A stretch of DNA of 64,000 bases from Dokdonella sp. (GTDB lineage: Bacteria; Pseudomonadota; Gammaproteobacteria; Xanthomonadales; Rhodanobacteraceae): the NCBI RefSeq assembly GCF_017744955.1, contig NZ_JAGIAG010000010.1, positions 49,180 through 113,179 of the forward strand, in the 5' to 3' direction. Below are positions 1-10,835 of this stretch, piece after piece. Under the pieces are notes generated by a model that was given only the letters and a program-made list of their open reading frames with translations, searched no databases and was not told the DNA's origin. The translations under genes were made by a program, and so were the position numbers. Positions within the stretch are counted from its first letter, which is position 1; each line of letters begins with the position of its first letter.

Positions 1-2635
<2,635 letters not shown>

Positions 2636-2742
2636 CGGCTCCGAGATTTCCCCAGTTTGAGGCATTCTATACATTGCGCTGCGGTGTTCCGGTGCGAGCG
2701 TCCAGACCCCGCCGCGTCGAGCCGACCGAACGAGGGAAAGGC

Positions 2743-3315
2743 ATGCCCGAGACTCCGCAGGACCTGACCCGCGTGATCGCCGACGGCGTCGGCGATCCGG
2801 CCGCGCGCGAGCACGCGCTCGGCCTGGTCTACGACGACCTGGTACGCATCGCGCGCGCCGAACTGGCGCGGCATCGCCGCGGCGACACGCTGAACACGCG
2901 CGCGCTGGTCAACGAGGCCTACCTGAAGCTGTTTCACGGCAACGGCGGCGCGTTCGAGAACCGCGTGCATTTCTTCGCCACGGCGGCGCGCGCGATGCGC
3001 CAGGTCGTCATCGACTACGCCCGCGCCCATCTGGCCGGACGCCGCGGCGGCGGCGCCGAGCACGTTTCGCTCGAGGCACTCGAAGGCGCGCCGCTGCCGG
3101 TCGACGCGCAAGCCGAGCAGTTGGTCGGCATCGACCGCGCGCTGGAAAAGCTCGCGGGACTCGATCCGCGCCTGGTGCAGGTGGTCGAGTTGCGCTTCTT
3201 CGCGGGCCTCGAAGTCAAGGACATCGCCGAACTGCTCGGCGTGTCCGAGCCGACGATCAAGCGCGACACGCGCGCGGCGAAGGCGTTCCTGCAGAAGGAG
3301 CTCGACGCGGCTTGA
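2743..3315 (+). CDS. ECF-family RNA polymerase sigma factor, kinase-linked type
   Basis: 190-residue sigma factor. ATG 2743 is preferred over an upstream in-frame start because cgaggg sits just upstream and the protein then has normal ECF length. Region 2 includes the segment around NTRALVNEAYLKLF. Region 4 is a clear helix-turn-helix: KDIAELLGVSEPTIKRDTRAAK (broken here by no gap). The sequence resembles the TIGR02999 type, which often neighbours Ser/Thr kinases and lacks a classical anti-sigma gene. The divergent kinase at 1-2635 is therefore the likely partner. In family members studied elsewhere the kinase phosphorylates the sigma factor to permit RNA polymerase binding; that is family knowledge, not visible here. 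Target genes cannot be read from this window. Confidence 0.9.
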   Translation: MPETPQDLTRVIADGVGDPAAREHALGLVYDDLVRIARAELARHRRGDTLNTRALVNEAYLKLFHGNGGAFENRVHFFATAARAMRQVVIDYARAHLAGRRGGGAEHVSLEALEGAPLPVDAQAEQLVGIDRALEKLAGLDPRLVQVVELRFFAGLEVKDIAELLGVSEPTIKRDTRAAKAFLQKELDAA

Positions 3316-3373
3316 AGCGAAGGCTTGCGCACGCTGCGTATCGCGACGGTCGACCTCGAAAAATCTCGAATGC

Positions 3374-3404
3374 CGTCGTTCCCGCGAGCGCAGGAATCCA
3401 TCCC
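3374..3404. repeat. Interspersed palindromic-type repeat unit in the 3316-3624 gap
   Basis: The 309-bp gap between the sigma gene and truC carries a CGTCGTTCCCGCGAGCGCAG-type unit, continued by gaatccatccc. It resembles the widespread 'GTCATTCCCGCG...GGGAATCC' intergenic repeats of many high-GC proteobacteria. No open frame in the gap looks coding. Only one unit is visible in this window, so the assignment rests on recognition of the motif. Confidence 0.45.
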
Positions 3405-3624
3405 GCTCGGGCAAGTATCAAAACGGTTCCTCGCTCTCGCGGGGACGGCGAGGTCCGCCGAGACTTGCGATAGCAGCGGGATCGCCGGAAGAAAAAACGG
3501 CGGAACCGAGTTGGCGCGCGGCATGGAACGATTCCAAGAGAGACTCGTACTGCCTTACGCACAATCGCGTGCGCAGGGATCACGCGCGCGACGGGCCGGC
3601 CTGCCGTCACGCTAGACTTCGGCG

Positions 3625-4383
3625 ATGACCGCCACCGAACCGCTGCAACTCCTGCATCTCGACGAACACCTGGTAGCGGTGAACAAGCCGCACTCGCTGG
3701 CCGTGCATCGCAGCCGCCTGGTCGGCGACGACGAGGACTACCTGATCGACCGTCTGCGCCTGCAGGTCGAAGGTCGGCTGCACGCGGTGCATCGACTCGA
3801 CCGGGCGACCAGCGGCGTGTTGCTGGTGGCGCGATCGCAGGACATCGCGGCCGAGCTCGGGCGGCAGTTGATGGCACGCACGGTCGACAAGTCCTATCTC
3901 GCGGTCGTACGCGGCTGGCCCGCGGAGCAGGGCGAGATCGACTATCCGCTGTCCGGCGCGAGTCTGCGCGGCGAGGCGAAGCCGGCGCTGACGCGCTGGC
4001 GCCGGTTGGCGACGGTCGAAGTCCCGATCGAATCCGGCCGCTACGCGCAGCAGCGCTACGCCTTGCTCGACGTGCAGCCGGAGACCGGACGCTATCGGCA
4101 GATCCGGCGCCATTTCCACCACGTCTCGCATCACCTGCTCGGCGATACCAGCCACGGCCGCGGCGACCACAATCGGCTGATTCGCCAGCACTACGGCGTG
4201 CACCGGCTGCTGCTGCATGCCTGGCGGCTGCGCGTCGTGCATCCGGCGACGCGGGAGAGCCTGCGCCTCGAGGCGCCGCTGGACGAGAGCTGGCAGCGCC
4301 TGCTGCGCGCCTTCCAGTGGAGCGGGGCGCTGCCGGGCGACGACGCCTTGCGGCATCCGGACGCAGCCGCCGCGAGCGAGTAG
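3625..4383 (+). CDS. truC: tRNA pseudouridine(65) synthase TruC
   Basis: 252-residue pseudouridine synthase of the RluA/TruC family. The catalytic motif HRLDRATSG (about residues 55-63) carries the active-site Asp. The segment LGDTSHGRGDHNR near residue 175 resembles the GDxxHGxGxHNR stretch characteristic of TruC rather than of the rRNA-modifying RluA-D enzymes. The enzyme would convert U65 of certain tRNAs to pseudouridine. Length agrees with TruC, and no S4 RNA-binding domain precedes the catalytic domain. It ends 31 bp before guaB. Confidence 0.88.
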   Translation: MTATEPLQLLHLDEHLVAVNKPHSLAVHRSRLVGDDEDYLIDRLRLQVEGRLHAVHRLDRATSGVLLVARSQDIAAELGRQLMARTVDKSYLAVVRGWPAEQGEIDYPLSGASLRGEAKPALTRWRRLATVEVPIESGRYAQQRYALLDVQPETGRYRQIRRHFHHVSHHLLGDTSHGRGDHNRLIRQHYGVHRLLLHAWRLRVVHPATRESLRLEAPLDESWQRLLRAFQWSGALPGDDALRHPDAAAASE

Positions 4384-4414
4384 CGAGGCGGCTGCGCAGT
4401 CTGTAGAATAGGGC

Positions 4415-5875
4415 ATGCGCATACTCTCCGAAGCTCTCACCTTCGACGACGTTTCCCTGGTTCCTGCCTTCTCCGCCGTGCTGCCGCGCGACGTGAACCT
4501 CGGCGCTCGTCTGACCCGCAACATCCGCCTGAATCTGCCGATCGTGTCCGCCGCGATGGACACGGTGACCGAAGCGCGTCTGGCCATCACGATGGCGCAA
4601 TGCGGCGGCATCGGCATCATCCACAAGAACATGTCGATCGAACGCCAGGCCGCCGAAGTGCGTCTGGTCAAGAAGTTCGAGGCCGGCGTGATCCGCGATC
4701 CGATCACCGTCGATCCGCAGACCTCGATCCGCGAGGTGATGCAGATCACCCGCGCGCACAACATCTCCGGCGTACCGGTGGTCGACGGCGAGCAGCTGGT
4801 CGGCATCGTCACCAACCGCGACCTGCGCTTCGAGAAGAAACCCGACGACCCGGTCAGGAACATCATGACGCGCAAGGAGCGTCTGGTGACGGTCAAGGAG
4901 GGCGCCGAGGACGACGAAGTCCTGGCCCTTCTGCACAAGTTCCGCATCGAGAAGGTGCTGGTGGTCGACGACGCGTTTCGCCTGCGCGGCCTGATCACCG
5001 TCAAGGACATCCAGAAGGCGCGCGACAACCCCAACGCGTGCAAGGACGACCGCGAACGGCTGCGCGTCGGCGCCGCGGTCGGCGTCGGCGGCGATACCGA
5101 GCAGCGCATCGCGGCGCTGGTCGAGGCGGGCGTCGACGCGCTGGTCGTCGACACCGCGCACGGCCATTCCGCCGGCGTGATCGAACGCGTGCGCTGGGTG
5201 CGCAAGAATTTCCCGAAGGTCGATCTGATCGCCGGCAACATCGTCACCGGCGAAGCGGCGAAGGCGCTGGCCGACGCGGGCGCGGACGCGGTCAAGGTCG
5301 GCATCGGCCCGGGCTCGATCTGCACCACGCGCGTGATCGCCGGCGTCGGCGTGCCGCAGGTGTCGGCGGTCGACATGGTCGCCACCGCCCTGCAGGGCAG
5401 CGACACCGCGCTGATCGCCGACGGCGGCATCCGCTACTCGGGCGACGTCGCCAAGGCGCTGGCCGCCGGCGCGGACTGCGTGATGATCGGCGGCCTGTTC
5501 GCCGGCACCGAGGAAGCGCCCGGAGAAGTCGAGCTTTATCAAGGGCGTAGCTACAAGAGTTACCGTGGAATGGGATCCCTGGGCGCGATGCAGAAGGGCT
5601 CCAAGGATCGCTATTTCCAGGACGACGAAGGCGACGCCGACAAGCTCGTGCCGGAAGGCATCGAGGGGCGCGTGCCGTACCGCGGTCCGCTGCGCAACAT
5701 CGTCCATCAGCTGAGCGGCGGTCTGCGCGCGGCGATGGGCTACGTCGGCTGCGCGACCGTCGAGGAGATGCGCACTAAGCCGCAGTTCGTGCGCATCACC
5801 TCGGCCGGCGTGCGCGAGTCGCACGTGCACGACGTCACGATCACGAAAGAACCGCCCAACTACCGGCCGGACTAG
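4415..5875 (+). CDS. guaB: Inosine-5'-monophosphate dehydrogenase
   Basis: 486-residue IMP dehydrogenase, the rate-setting step from IMP to XMP in GTP synthesis. The N-terminal barrel begins with LTFDDVSLVP. Two CBS domains lie at about residues 95-205. The catalytic loop GPGSICTTRVIAGVGVPQ holds the active-site Cys, and the mobile flap carries YRGMGSLGAM. Full length and without defects. No good Shine-Dalgarno precedes ATG 4415. A -10-like TAGAAT lies only 5 bp before the start, so a very short leader or leaderless mRNA is possible. It is followed by a small oxygenase-like gene and then guaA, an interrupted guaBA arrangement. Confidence 0.98.
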   Translation: MRILSEALTFDDVSLVPAFSAVLPRDVNLGARLTRNIRLNLPIVSAAMDTVTEARLAITMAQCGGIGIIHKNMSIERQAAEVRLVKKFEAGVIRDPITVDPQTSIREVMQITRAHNISGVPVVDGEQLVGIVTNRDLRFEKKPDDPVRNIMTRKERLVTVKEGAEDDEVLALLHKFRIEKVLVVDDAFRLRGLITVKDIQKARDNPNACKDDRERLRVGAAVGVGGDTEQRIAALVEAGVDALVVDTAHGHSAGVIERVRWVRKNFPKVDLIAGNIVTGEAAKALADAGADAVKVGIGPGSICTTRVIAGVGVPQVSAVDMVATALQGSDTALIADGGIRYSGDVAKALAAGADCVMIGGLFAGTEEAPGEVELYQGRSYKSYRGMGSLGAMQKGSKDRYFQDDEGDADKLVPEGIEGRVPYRGPLRNIVHQLSGGLRAAMGYVGCATVEEMRTKPQFVRITSAGVRESHVHDVTITKEPPNYRPD

Positions 5876-5879
5876 TCAT

Positions 5880-6284
5880 CTGAAACCGACGTCTCCGCTC
5901 CGCCAATACCTGCGCGCCGCCTTCCGCTGGCGCGCGGGCAGGCAGCGGTCGGGGTACGACAAGATGTTGCTGTTGCAGTCGATGTGGCCGTTGCTGTTCG
6001 ACGTCTACGTCCTGCGCTTCCGGACCGGAAGCGAGATTGCGCCGCATACCGACCCGGTCTCGATCGGACGCCACTTCCGCTGCAACATCGTCCTCCGATG
6101 CGCGAAGGAGGGCGGTGAATTCGTCTGCGCGAATCCGATCTTCGCGACGAAGCGCATCAAGCTGTTCCGCCCGGACGCCTGCGAACACAGCGTCACCCGC
6201 GTCGTCCGCGGCACGCGCTACGTGCTCAGCATCGGCTGGGTACGCCGCTCCGACTCCCTGTCCGCCAGCCCACCTGCCTCCTGA
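5880..6284 (+). CDS. Small 2OG-Fe(II) oxygenase-like protein, apparent CTG start
   Basis: Between guaB and guaA lies a frame encoding a compact double-stranded-beta-helix-like protein. It has PHTDP (HxD metal pair) and a distal EHSV histidine, a pattern suggesting the 2OG-Fe(II) dioxygenase fold. The first ATG is at 5964, but the frame continues upstream with coherent sequence (QYLRAAFRWRAG...GYDKM). It reaches CTG 5880, four bases after the guaB stop, with no ATG, GTG or TTG available in between. I therefore give 5880 as the likely start, perhaps by translational coupling to guaB; 5964 is the conservative choice. The substrate is unknown, and its place between two GMP-synthesis genes does not by itself prove a purine role. 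Confidence 0.65.
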   Translation: MKPTSPLRQYLRAAFRWRAGRQRSGYDKMLLLQSMWPLLFDVYVLRFRTGSEIAPHTDPVSIGRHFRCNIVLRCAKEGGEFVCANPIFATKRIKLFRPDACEHSVTRVVRGTRYVLSIGWVRRSDSLSASPPAS

Positions 6285-6287
6285 ATC

Positions 6288-7859
6288 ATGGCCATGCCGA
6301 ACATCCACACCGACAAGATCCTCATTCTCGACTTCGGCGCGCAATACACGCAGCTGATCGCGCGGCGTATCCGTGAGATCGGGGTGTACTGCGAGATCTG
6401 GGCCTGGGACCACGACCCCGCCGAGATCGCGGCATTCGGCGCCAAGGGCATCATCCTGTCCGGCGGGCCGGAATCGACCACGCTGACCGATGCGCCGAAG
6501 GCGCCGCAGCCCGTGTTCGACAGCGGCCTGCCGATCCTCGGCATCTGCTACGGCATGCAGACCCTGGCCGCGCAGCTCGGCGGCGCGACCGAGGCGGCCG
6601 ATGCGCGCGAGTTCGGCCATGCCAGGGTCGAGGTCGTCGCCCAGGACCGCCTGCTGCACGGCCTGACCGACCACGCGCCGGCGCAGGCGCTCGACGTCTG
6701 GATGAGCCACGGCGACCACGTCGCCGCCGCGCCGCCGGGCTTCGTCGTCACCGCGAAGACCGAGCGCATTCCGGTCGCCGCGATGGCGAACGAGGACAAG
6801 CGCTGGTACGGCGTGCAGTTCCATCCGGAAGTCACGCACACCAAGCAGGGAACGGCGCTGCTGCGGCGCTTCGTCACCGAGATCTGCGGCTGCGCCACCT
6901 TGTGGACCGCGGCGCACATCATCGAGGACCAGATCGCGCGCGTGCGCGAGCAGGTCGGCGAGGATCGCGTGCTGCTGGCGCTGTCCGGCGGCGTCGATTC
7001 CTCCGTCGTCGCCGCGCTGCTGCATCGCGCGATCGGCGATCGCCTGACCTGCGTGTTCGTCGACACCGGCCTCTTGCGCTGGAAGGAAGGCGATCAGGTC
7101 ATGGAGATGTTCGCGGCGCACATGGGCGTCAACGTCATCCGCGTCAATGCGGCGGACCGTTACTACGCCGCGCTCGCCGGCGTGACCGACCCGGAAGCCA
7201 AGCGCAAGGTCATCGGCCGTCTGTTCGTCGAGGTGTTCGACGAGGAAGCGCACAAGCTCGAAGGCGTGAAGTGGCTGGCGCAGGGCACGATCTACCCGGA
7301 CGTGATCGAGTCGGCCGGCAGCAAGACCGGCAAGGCGCACGTGATCAAGTCGCACCACAACGTCGGCGGCCTGCCGGAGCAGATGAAGCTCAAGCTGGTC
7401 GAGCCGCTGCGCGAACTGTTCAAGGACGAGGTGCGCCGCATCGGCGTCGAACTCGGCCTGCCGCGCGCGATGGTCTATCGCCACCCGTTCCCGGGGCCCG
7501 GCCTGGGCGTGCGCATCCTCGGCGAGGTGCGGCGCGAATACGCCGAGATCCTCGCCCGCGCCGACGCGATCTTCATCGAAGAATTGCGCAAGGCCGACCT
7601 GTACGACCGCACCAGCCAGGCCTTTGCCGTGTTCCTGCCGGTGAAATCGGTCGGCGTGGTCGGCGACGCGCGCGCCTACGAATGGGTGGTCGCGCTGCGC
7701 GCGGTCGAGACGATCGACTTCATGACCGCGCACTGGGCGCATCTGCCGTACGACTTCCTCGATATTGTATCTCGCAGGATAATCAATGAGATATCGAATA
7801 TTTCTCGTGTGGTTTATGACATCAGCGGCAAGCCGCCGGCGACGATCGAGTGGGAGTAA
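6288..7859 (+). CDS. guaA: GMP synthase (glutamine-hydrolysing)
   Basis: 523-residue GMP synthase converting XMP to GMP. The N-terminal class I amidotransferase domain has the nucleophile in GICYGMQ and the partner His in FHPEV. The ATP pyrophosphatase domain has the P-loop SGGVDSS. The C-terminal dimerisation domain ends DISGKPPATIEWE. The last codons form the left attachment site of the island that follows, so the gene's final bases and TAA stop are supplied by the junction; the protein remains intact. A stretch at about 7762-7823 is strikingly AT-rich and uses codons rare in the rest of the gene (ATA, GTA, TCT, AAT), although the protein sequence there is normal. Confidence 0.98.
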   Translation: MAMPNIHTDKILILDFGAQYTQLIARRIREIGVYCEIWAWDHDPAEIAAFGAKGIILSGGPESTTLTDAPKAPQPVFDSGLPILGICYGMQTLAAQLGGATEAADAREFGHARVEVVAQDRLLHGLTDHAPAQALDVWMSHGDHVAAAPPGFVVTAKTERIPVAAMANEDKRWYGVQFHPEVTHTKQGTALLRRFVTEICGCATLWTAAHIIEDQIARVREQVGEDRVLLALSGGVDSSVVAALLHRAIGDRLTCVFVDTGLLRWKEGDQVMEMFAAHMGVNVIRVNAADRYYAALAGVTDPEAKRKVIGRLFVEVFDEEAHKLEGVKWLAQGTIYPDVIESAGSKTGKAHVIKSHHNVGGLPEQMKLKLVEPLRELFKDEVRRIGVELGLPRAMVYRHPFPGPGLGVRILGEVRREYAEILARADAIFIEELRKADLYDRTSQAFAVFLPVKSVGVVGDARAYEWVVALRAVETIDFMTAHWAHLPYDFLDIVSRRIINEISNISRVVYDISGKPPATIEWE

Positions 7860-7861
7860 GG
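7841..7861 (+). repeat. attL: left attachment site within the guaA stop region
   Basis: The core GATCGAGTGGGAGT (7844-7857) covers the IEWE codons and the first base of the stop codon. The same 21-bp block recurs at 22355-22375 with two differences. The stop here is TAA; the copy at attR would give TGA, the commoner stop in this GC-rich genome. That suggests bases after the core on this side come from the island. Confidence 0.88.
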
Positions 7862-8187
7862 GGAATAGGTTCTCCTATAAAAAACAACGACTTGAAAAAT
7901 ATTCTGAGAGTAGTCAATTAGAATAAAACCCTTCTAAGGTATTGATTTTAAAGACTGTCATAGGGGAGCTTTCACTCGTTCGGCGCCGCTAGGCGGAAAA
8001 TTTGACGGTAAAACTGACGGGACGTGTGAGTTCCTTCGGCTATGCTTGAATCTTGCCGATAGAGCAATACCGTTGGCGACGGTAGTGATTGATCTCAGAA
8101 GCATAGGTTTCCTGCGGGTTTGCGGAGATATGCAGGGCTCTCGATAGGTGACGGCAACCGGCCGTCTCTATCAGGAGACCCAACTTC
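7862..8187. other. Integrase leader region with arm-type repeat
   Basis: A 326-bp gap between guaA and the integrase gene, more AT-rich than the chromosome. It contains an 18-bp element at 8003-8020 (tgacggtaaaactgacgg) that recurs nearly unchanged beside attR. Otherwise I see no gene. The integrase promoter should lie here, but I cannot identify it with confidence. Confidence 0.6.
8003..8020 (+). repeat. Candidate integrase arm-type site, left copy
   Basis: TGACGGTAAAACTGACGG contains two GACGG units. It matches 16 of 18 bases at 22278-22295 and lies about 145 bp inside attL. Paired subterminal copies of such motifs are typical arm-binding sites of P4-family integrases. Function is inferred. 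Confidence 0.6.
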
Positions 8188-9432
8188 ATGCTCACAGACC
8201 TTGCCTTGCGGAACCTCAAGTCGCGCGCCGCTCTTTACAAGGTTGCAGATCGCGATGGCATGTACGCGGCCATTTCGCCGTCAGGAGTCATTTCCTTCCG
8301 GTACGACTATCGAATCAATGGCCGACGCGAGACGTTGACCATCGGTCGCTATGGTTTCGGTGGTATCTCACTTGCCACGGCCCGGGACAAACTGCGAAAT
8401 GCCAGGCGGCTGGTAGCTGAGGGTATTTCGCCAGCGCTACAGAAGCAGCGAGAGAAGGCGCGTGGACCTGAGACGCAGACTTTCAGTGACCATGCGAATC
8501 GCTGGCTTTATGGAGCCACGATGGCCGAGTCAACTCGTTCGATGCGCAAGAGCGTACTGGATCGAGACATCCTGCCTGCTTTCAAGAAGCGTCTTCTGGG
8601 CGAGATCCACGGAGAGGATCTGCGTGCACTATGTATGCGTGTGAAGGCGCGAGGCGCACCTGCGACTGCTGTACAAATCCGCGACATCGCGAAGCAGATC
8701 TATGGTTACGCAAATCTGCATGGGGAGAAAGTAAAAAATCCAGCTGATAGCGTAGATGCAGCATCCATTGCAACCTTCGTTCCGAAGGATCGCGCGTTGT
8801 CGCCGTTAGAAATCCACCTGATGTCAAAGCAGTTGGAGTCTGTTGCTGCCTATCCGACCCTCCGATTGGCATTGCGCATGATCCTGCTGACCCTGGTGCG
8901 TAAGAGCGAGCTGATCCAAGCCACTTGGGATGAGATCGATTTCGGAAATGCGATTTGGACGATTCCGAAGCATCGTATGAAGGGGCGCAAACCCCATGTG
9001 GTCTATCTGTCGCGGCAAGCTCTCGACATCTTCATGGCCCTCCGTGTCTATGCAGCCGGCTCCAAGTTCGTACTGCCGTCGCGTTACGACGCTGATCGCT
9101 GCATATCGAACGCAGCCTTGAACCGGGTCACGCAACTCGTAGCAGAGCGAGCCAAGACTGCGGGCGTGCCGCTGGAGCCATTCACCGTTCACGACCTGCG
9201 CCGCACTGGATCGACATTACTGAACGAAGTGGGCTTCAACCGGGACTGGATTGAGAAATGTCTGGCACACGAGGAGGGACGATCCTCGCGCTCGATATAC
9301 AACAAAGCTGAGTACGCCGAACAGAGGCGTCACATGCTGCAGGAGTGGGCCGACATGGTGGATGCCTGGGTCGATGAGCGGGTACCCGCCCATACAAAGC
9401 CAATGAAATTGTATGAAGAGGGGAGGCCCTGA
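8188..9432 (+). CDS. int: P4-type tyrosine recombinase (island integrase)
   Basis: 414-residue site-specific recombinase. An N-terminal arm-DNA-binding domain of the DUF4102 type (about residues 1-90, with TLTIGRYG and ATARDKLRNARRLVAEG) precedes a core-binding domain and the catalytic domain. Catalytic residues are visible: Arg in TLVRKSEL (about 238), HDLRRT (His and Arg, about 335-338), His in CLAHEEG (about 361) and nucleophile Tyr in RSIYNKAEY (about 371). CAGGAG lies about 9 bases before ATG 8188. It reads inward from attL, the usual position for an integrase acting on the guaA end. It appears intact, so excision is plausible. Confidence 0.95.
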   Translation: MLTDLALRNLKSRAALYKVADRDGMYAAISPSGVISFRYDYRINGRRETLTIGRYGFGGISLATARDKLRNARRLVAEGISPALQKQREKARGPETQTFSDHANRWLYGATMAESTRSMRKSVLDRDILPAFKKRLLGEIHGEDLRALCMRVKARGAPATAVQIRDIAKQIYGYANLHGEKVKNPADSVDAASIATFVPKDRALSPLEIHLMSKQLESVAAYPTLRLALRMILLTLVRKSELIQATWDEIDFGNAIWTIPKHRMKGRKPHVVYLSRQALDIFMALRVYAAGSKFVLPSRYDADRCISNAALNRVTQLVAERAKTAGVPLEPFTVHDLRRTGSTLLNEVGFNRDWIEKCLAHEEGRSSRSIYNKAEYAEQRRHMLQEWADMVDAWVDERVPAHTKPMKLYEEGRP

Positions 9433-9451
9433 TGGTTACTGCGCTCTGGAC

Positions 9452-9955
9452 CTAGGGCCGCACGATTTGGCCGACGCGACCTACGTGAAACGGTTTCGCC
9501 AGCGCGAGCGCAACGGCGGTGACGCATCCGCCGCCGGCAAAGCGCATCCTTGAAGCGTAGCCCGGCGCAGCAGAAAGAAAGGTGCGTCGCTCCCGAAGGA
9601 ACGGCGTACCGAGGGCGGCGCGGCGCGAAGCCTGCTTGTCCGGGATCGGCATGTTGAACACCAGCGCGAAGGCCGTGCGCCGCACATGGGCCAGCCGGCC
9701 CGTGCGATATGCCTACTCGGGCTTGGTGCAGCCACTGGCCTACGAGCCGCTGCGCTGCGGATCGCATTCGATCAGCGCGACAAAGCCATCGTCGAACAGC
9801 TTCTGATGCTCGGGGCACAGGCCCCAGCCGGTCGCCGTATGGCGCCCCATGCTCGCCCGCAGGCGCCGATCCAACAAGATGGCGCCGGTATCGAATGCCG
9901 TGCAGTAAACGATGCAGACATGCTGTTCGATGGACACATACGATTGTTCGTTCAT
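9452..9955 (-). pseudogene. Decayed ICE/plasmid-type hypothetical gene with two in-frame TAG codons
   Basis: From ATG 9955 leftward the frame reads MNEQSYVSIEQHVC...GWGLCPEHQKLFDDGF, which I recognise as a small conserved protein of conjugative plasmids and ICEs. At 9740-9742 the frame hits TAG, and a second TAG follows nine codons later. In the same frame the family sequence resumes (AYRTGRLAH, RRTAFALVFNMPIPDKQ), so there is no frameshift. The second TAG fits a CAG-to-TAG change. After PDKQ the sequence departs from the family, so the 3' end is probably lost. An expected CxxC near the start is also altered (CIVYC). This marks the island as the relic of a conjugative element. Confidence 0.7.
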
Positions 9956-10493
9956 GACGATCTCCGGTTGCGCGGGCGGGACTGCCCGGAACCGAAGCCC
10001 GCACGGCGCAGCGCAGCCGTCAGGGGTCAGCGACGGCCATCGGCCGCAAGCGAGCCTGCACGCGCCGCCCTTGACGGCGAGAACGCCGTGATACGGTGAA
10101 GGGAGCAGCAAGACCGCCCACACCCGCCCACTGCATACGGGCTGCTTTTGAGGCAAGCGGAGCGCGCAGGCCCGGGGAGGGCCGGAGGCGTCAGGGGTCA
10201 AAGCCGAATGGCCGTGACTCGGGACGAGGCGCGGGGCGCAGCCTGCGAACCCGACGGCGGCACGCCGGGACGTCTGTTCGTCAGACTCGCCTATAAGGTG
10301 TTTACGATGGAGAGGAGGGCACACCAGTACTGTTCTGACCAGCGGGGCAAAGCCTGGGCTCTTCCACGCCGGATGAATGGCAAGCTATGAACGCGCGCAG
10401 GAATGAACTTAGATTGGCACATCGCCACTCGGCATCGTGACCACGAACGGAGCCAACGTAATGAGCTACTACTACAGCGACCGTCAGAACGGT
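9956..10493. other. Non-coding ICE remnant between the pseudogene and the Ubl operon
   Basis: A 538-bp stretch of GC-rich sequence with the repeated motif CGTCAGGGGTCA (near 10017 and 10189) and no convincing intact gene. A 34-codon frame starting ATG 10461 (MSYYYSDRQNGLSAPFDQ...) runs to a stop at 10565, overlapping the 3' end of the DUF6527 gene on the other strand. It may be the truncated 5' end of another conjugative-element gene. The junction between old element and defence cargo probably lies near 10.49-10.53 kb. Confidence 0.45.
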
Positions 10494-10835
10494 CTATCCG
10501 CACCATTCGATCAGACCCTTCTTCACCCAAAAGTGACAGGAACATGCCCGATGCTGGTGGATTGACGGCGATACGGTCGGTCTTCCCCAGAAGTCTGCCT
10601 CAACAGACCAACGGGGTCTTCGATCCGGATTGAGTGATAGCGATATCTGTACGCCGCAGCCGCCCGGGCAGCTCATGCAGGCCCACTTCTTGACACCGCT
10701 ATCGATGACGAGGCGCAACTCGCCCGGAGGCACAGCATTCTTGCCTGGATGCTGAGCGGTCGCAGAAACGAGCAGGTCATAGCGCAGCCACCCGAGCCCG
10801 TGCAGCGCGCGCGCAGTAAGTCGTTTCATGGTCAT
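10494..10835 (-). CDS. DUF6527 family protein (BubE-like)
   Basis: 113-residue protein from ATG 10835; its start overlaps the stop of the JAB-E1 gene (ATGA). It carries the DUF6527 pattern: a Cys-rich CMSCPGGCG motif around residue 48, then SPSIHQHRACSCHFWVKKG and a terminal IEW. The family occurs at the ends of bacterial Ubl/E2/E1 operons. In recent descriptions of Bub (bacterial ubiquitination-like) operons the equivalent gene, BubE, is proposed to process the Ubl or its conjugates. The role here is assigned from family and operon position. It is the last gene of the minus-strand array. Confidence 0.8.
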   Translation of the reverse strand: MTMKRLTARALHGLGWLRYDLLVSATAQHPGKNAVPPGELRLVIDSGVKKWACMSCPGGCGVQISLSLNPDRRPRWSVEADFWGRPTVSPSIHQHRACSCHFWVKKGLIEWCG

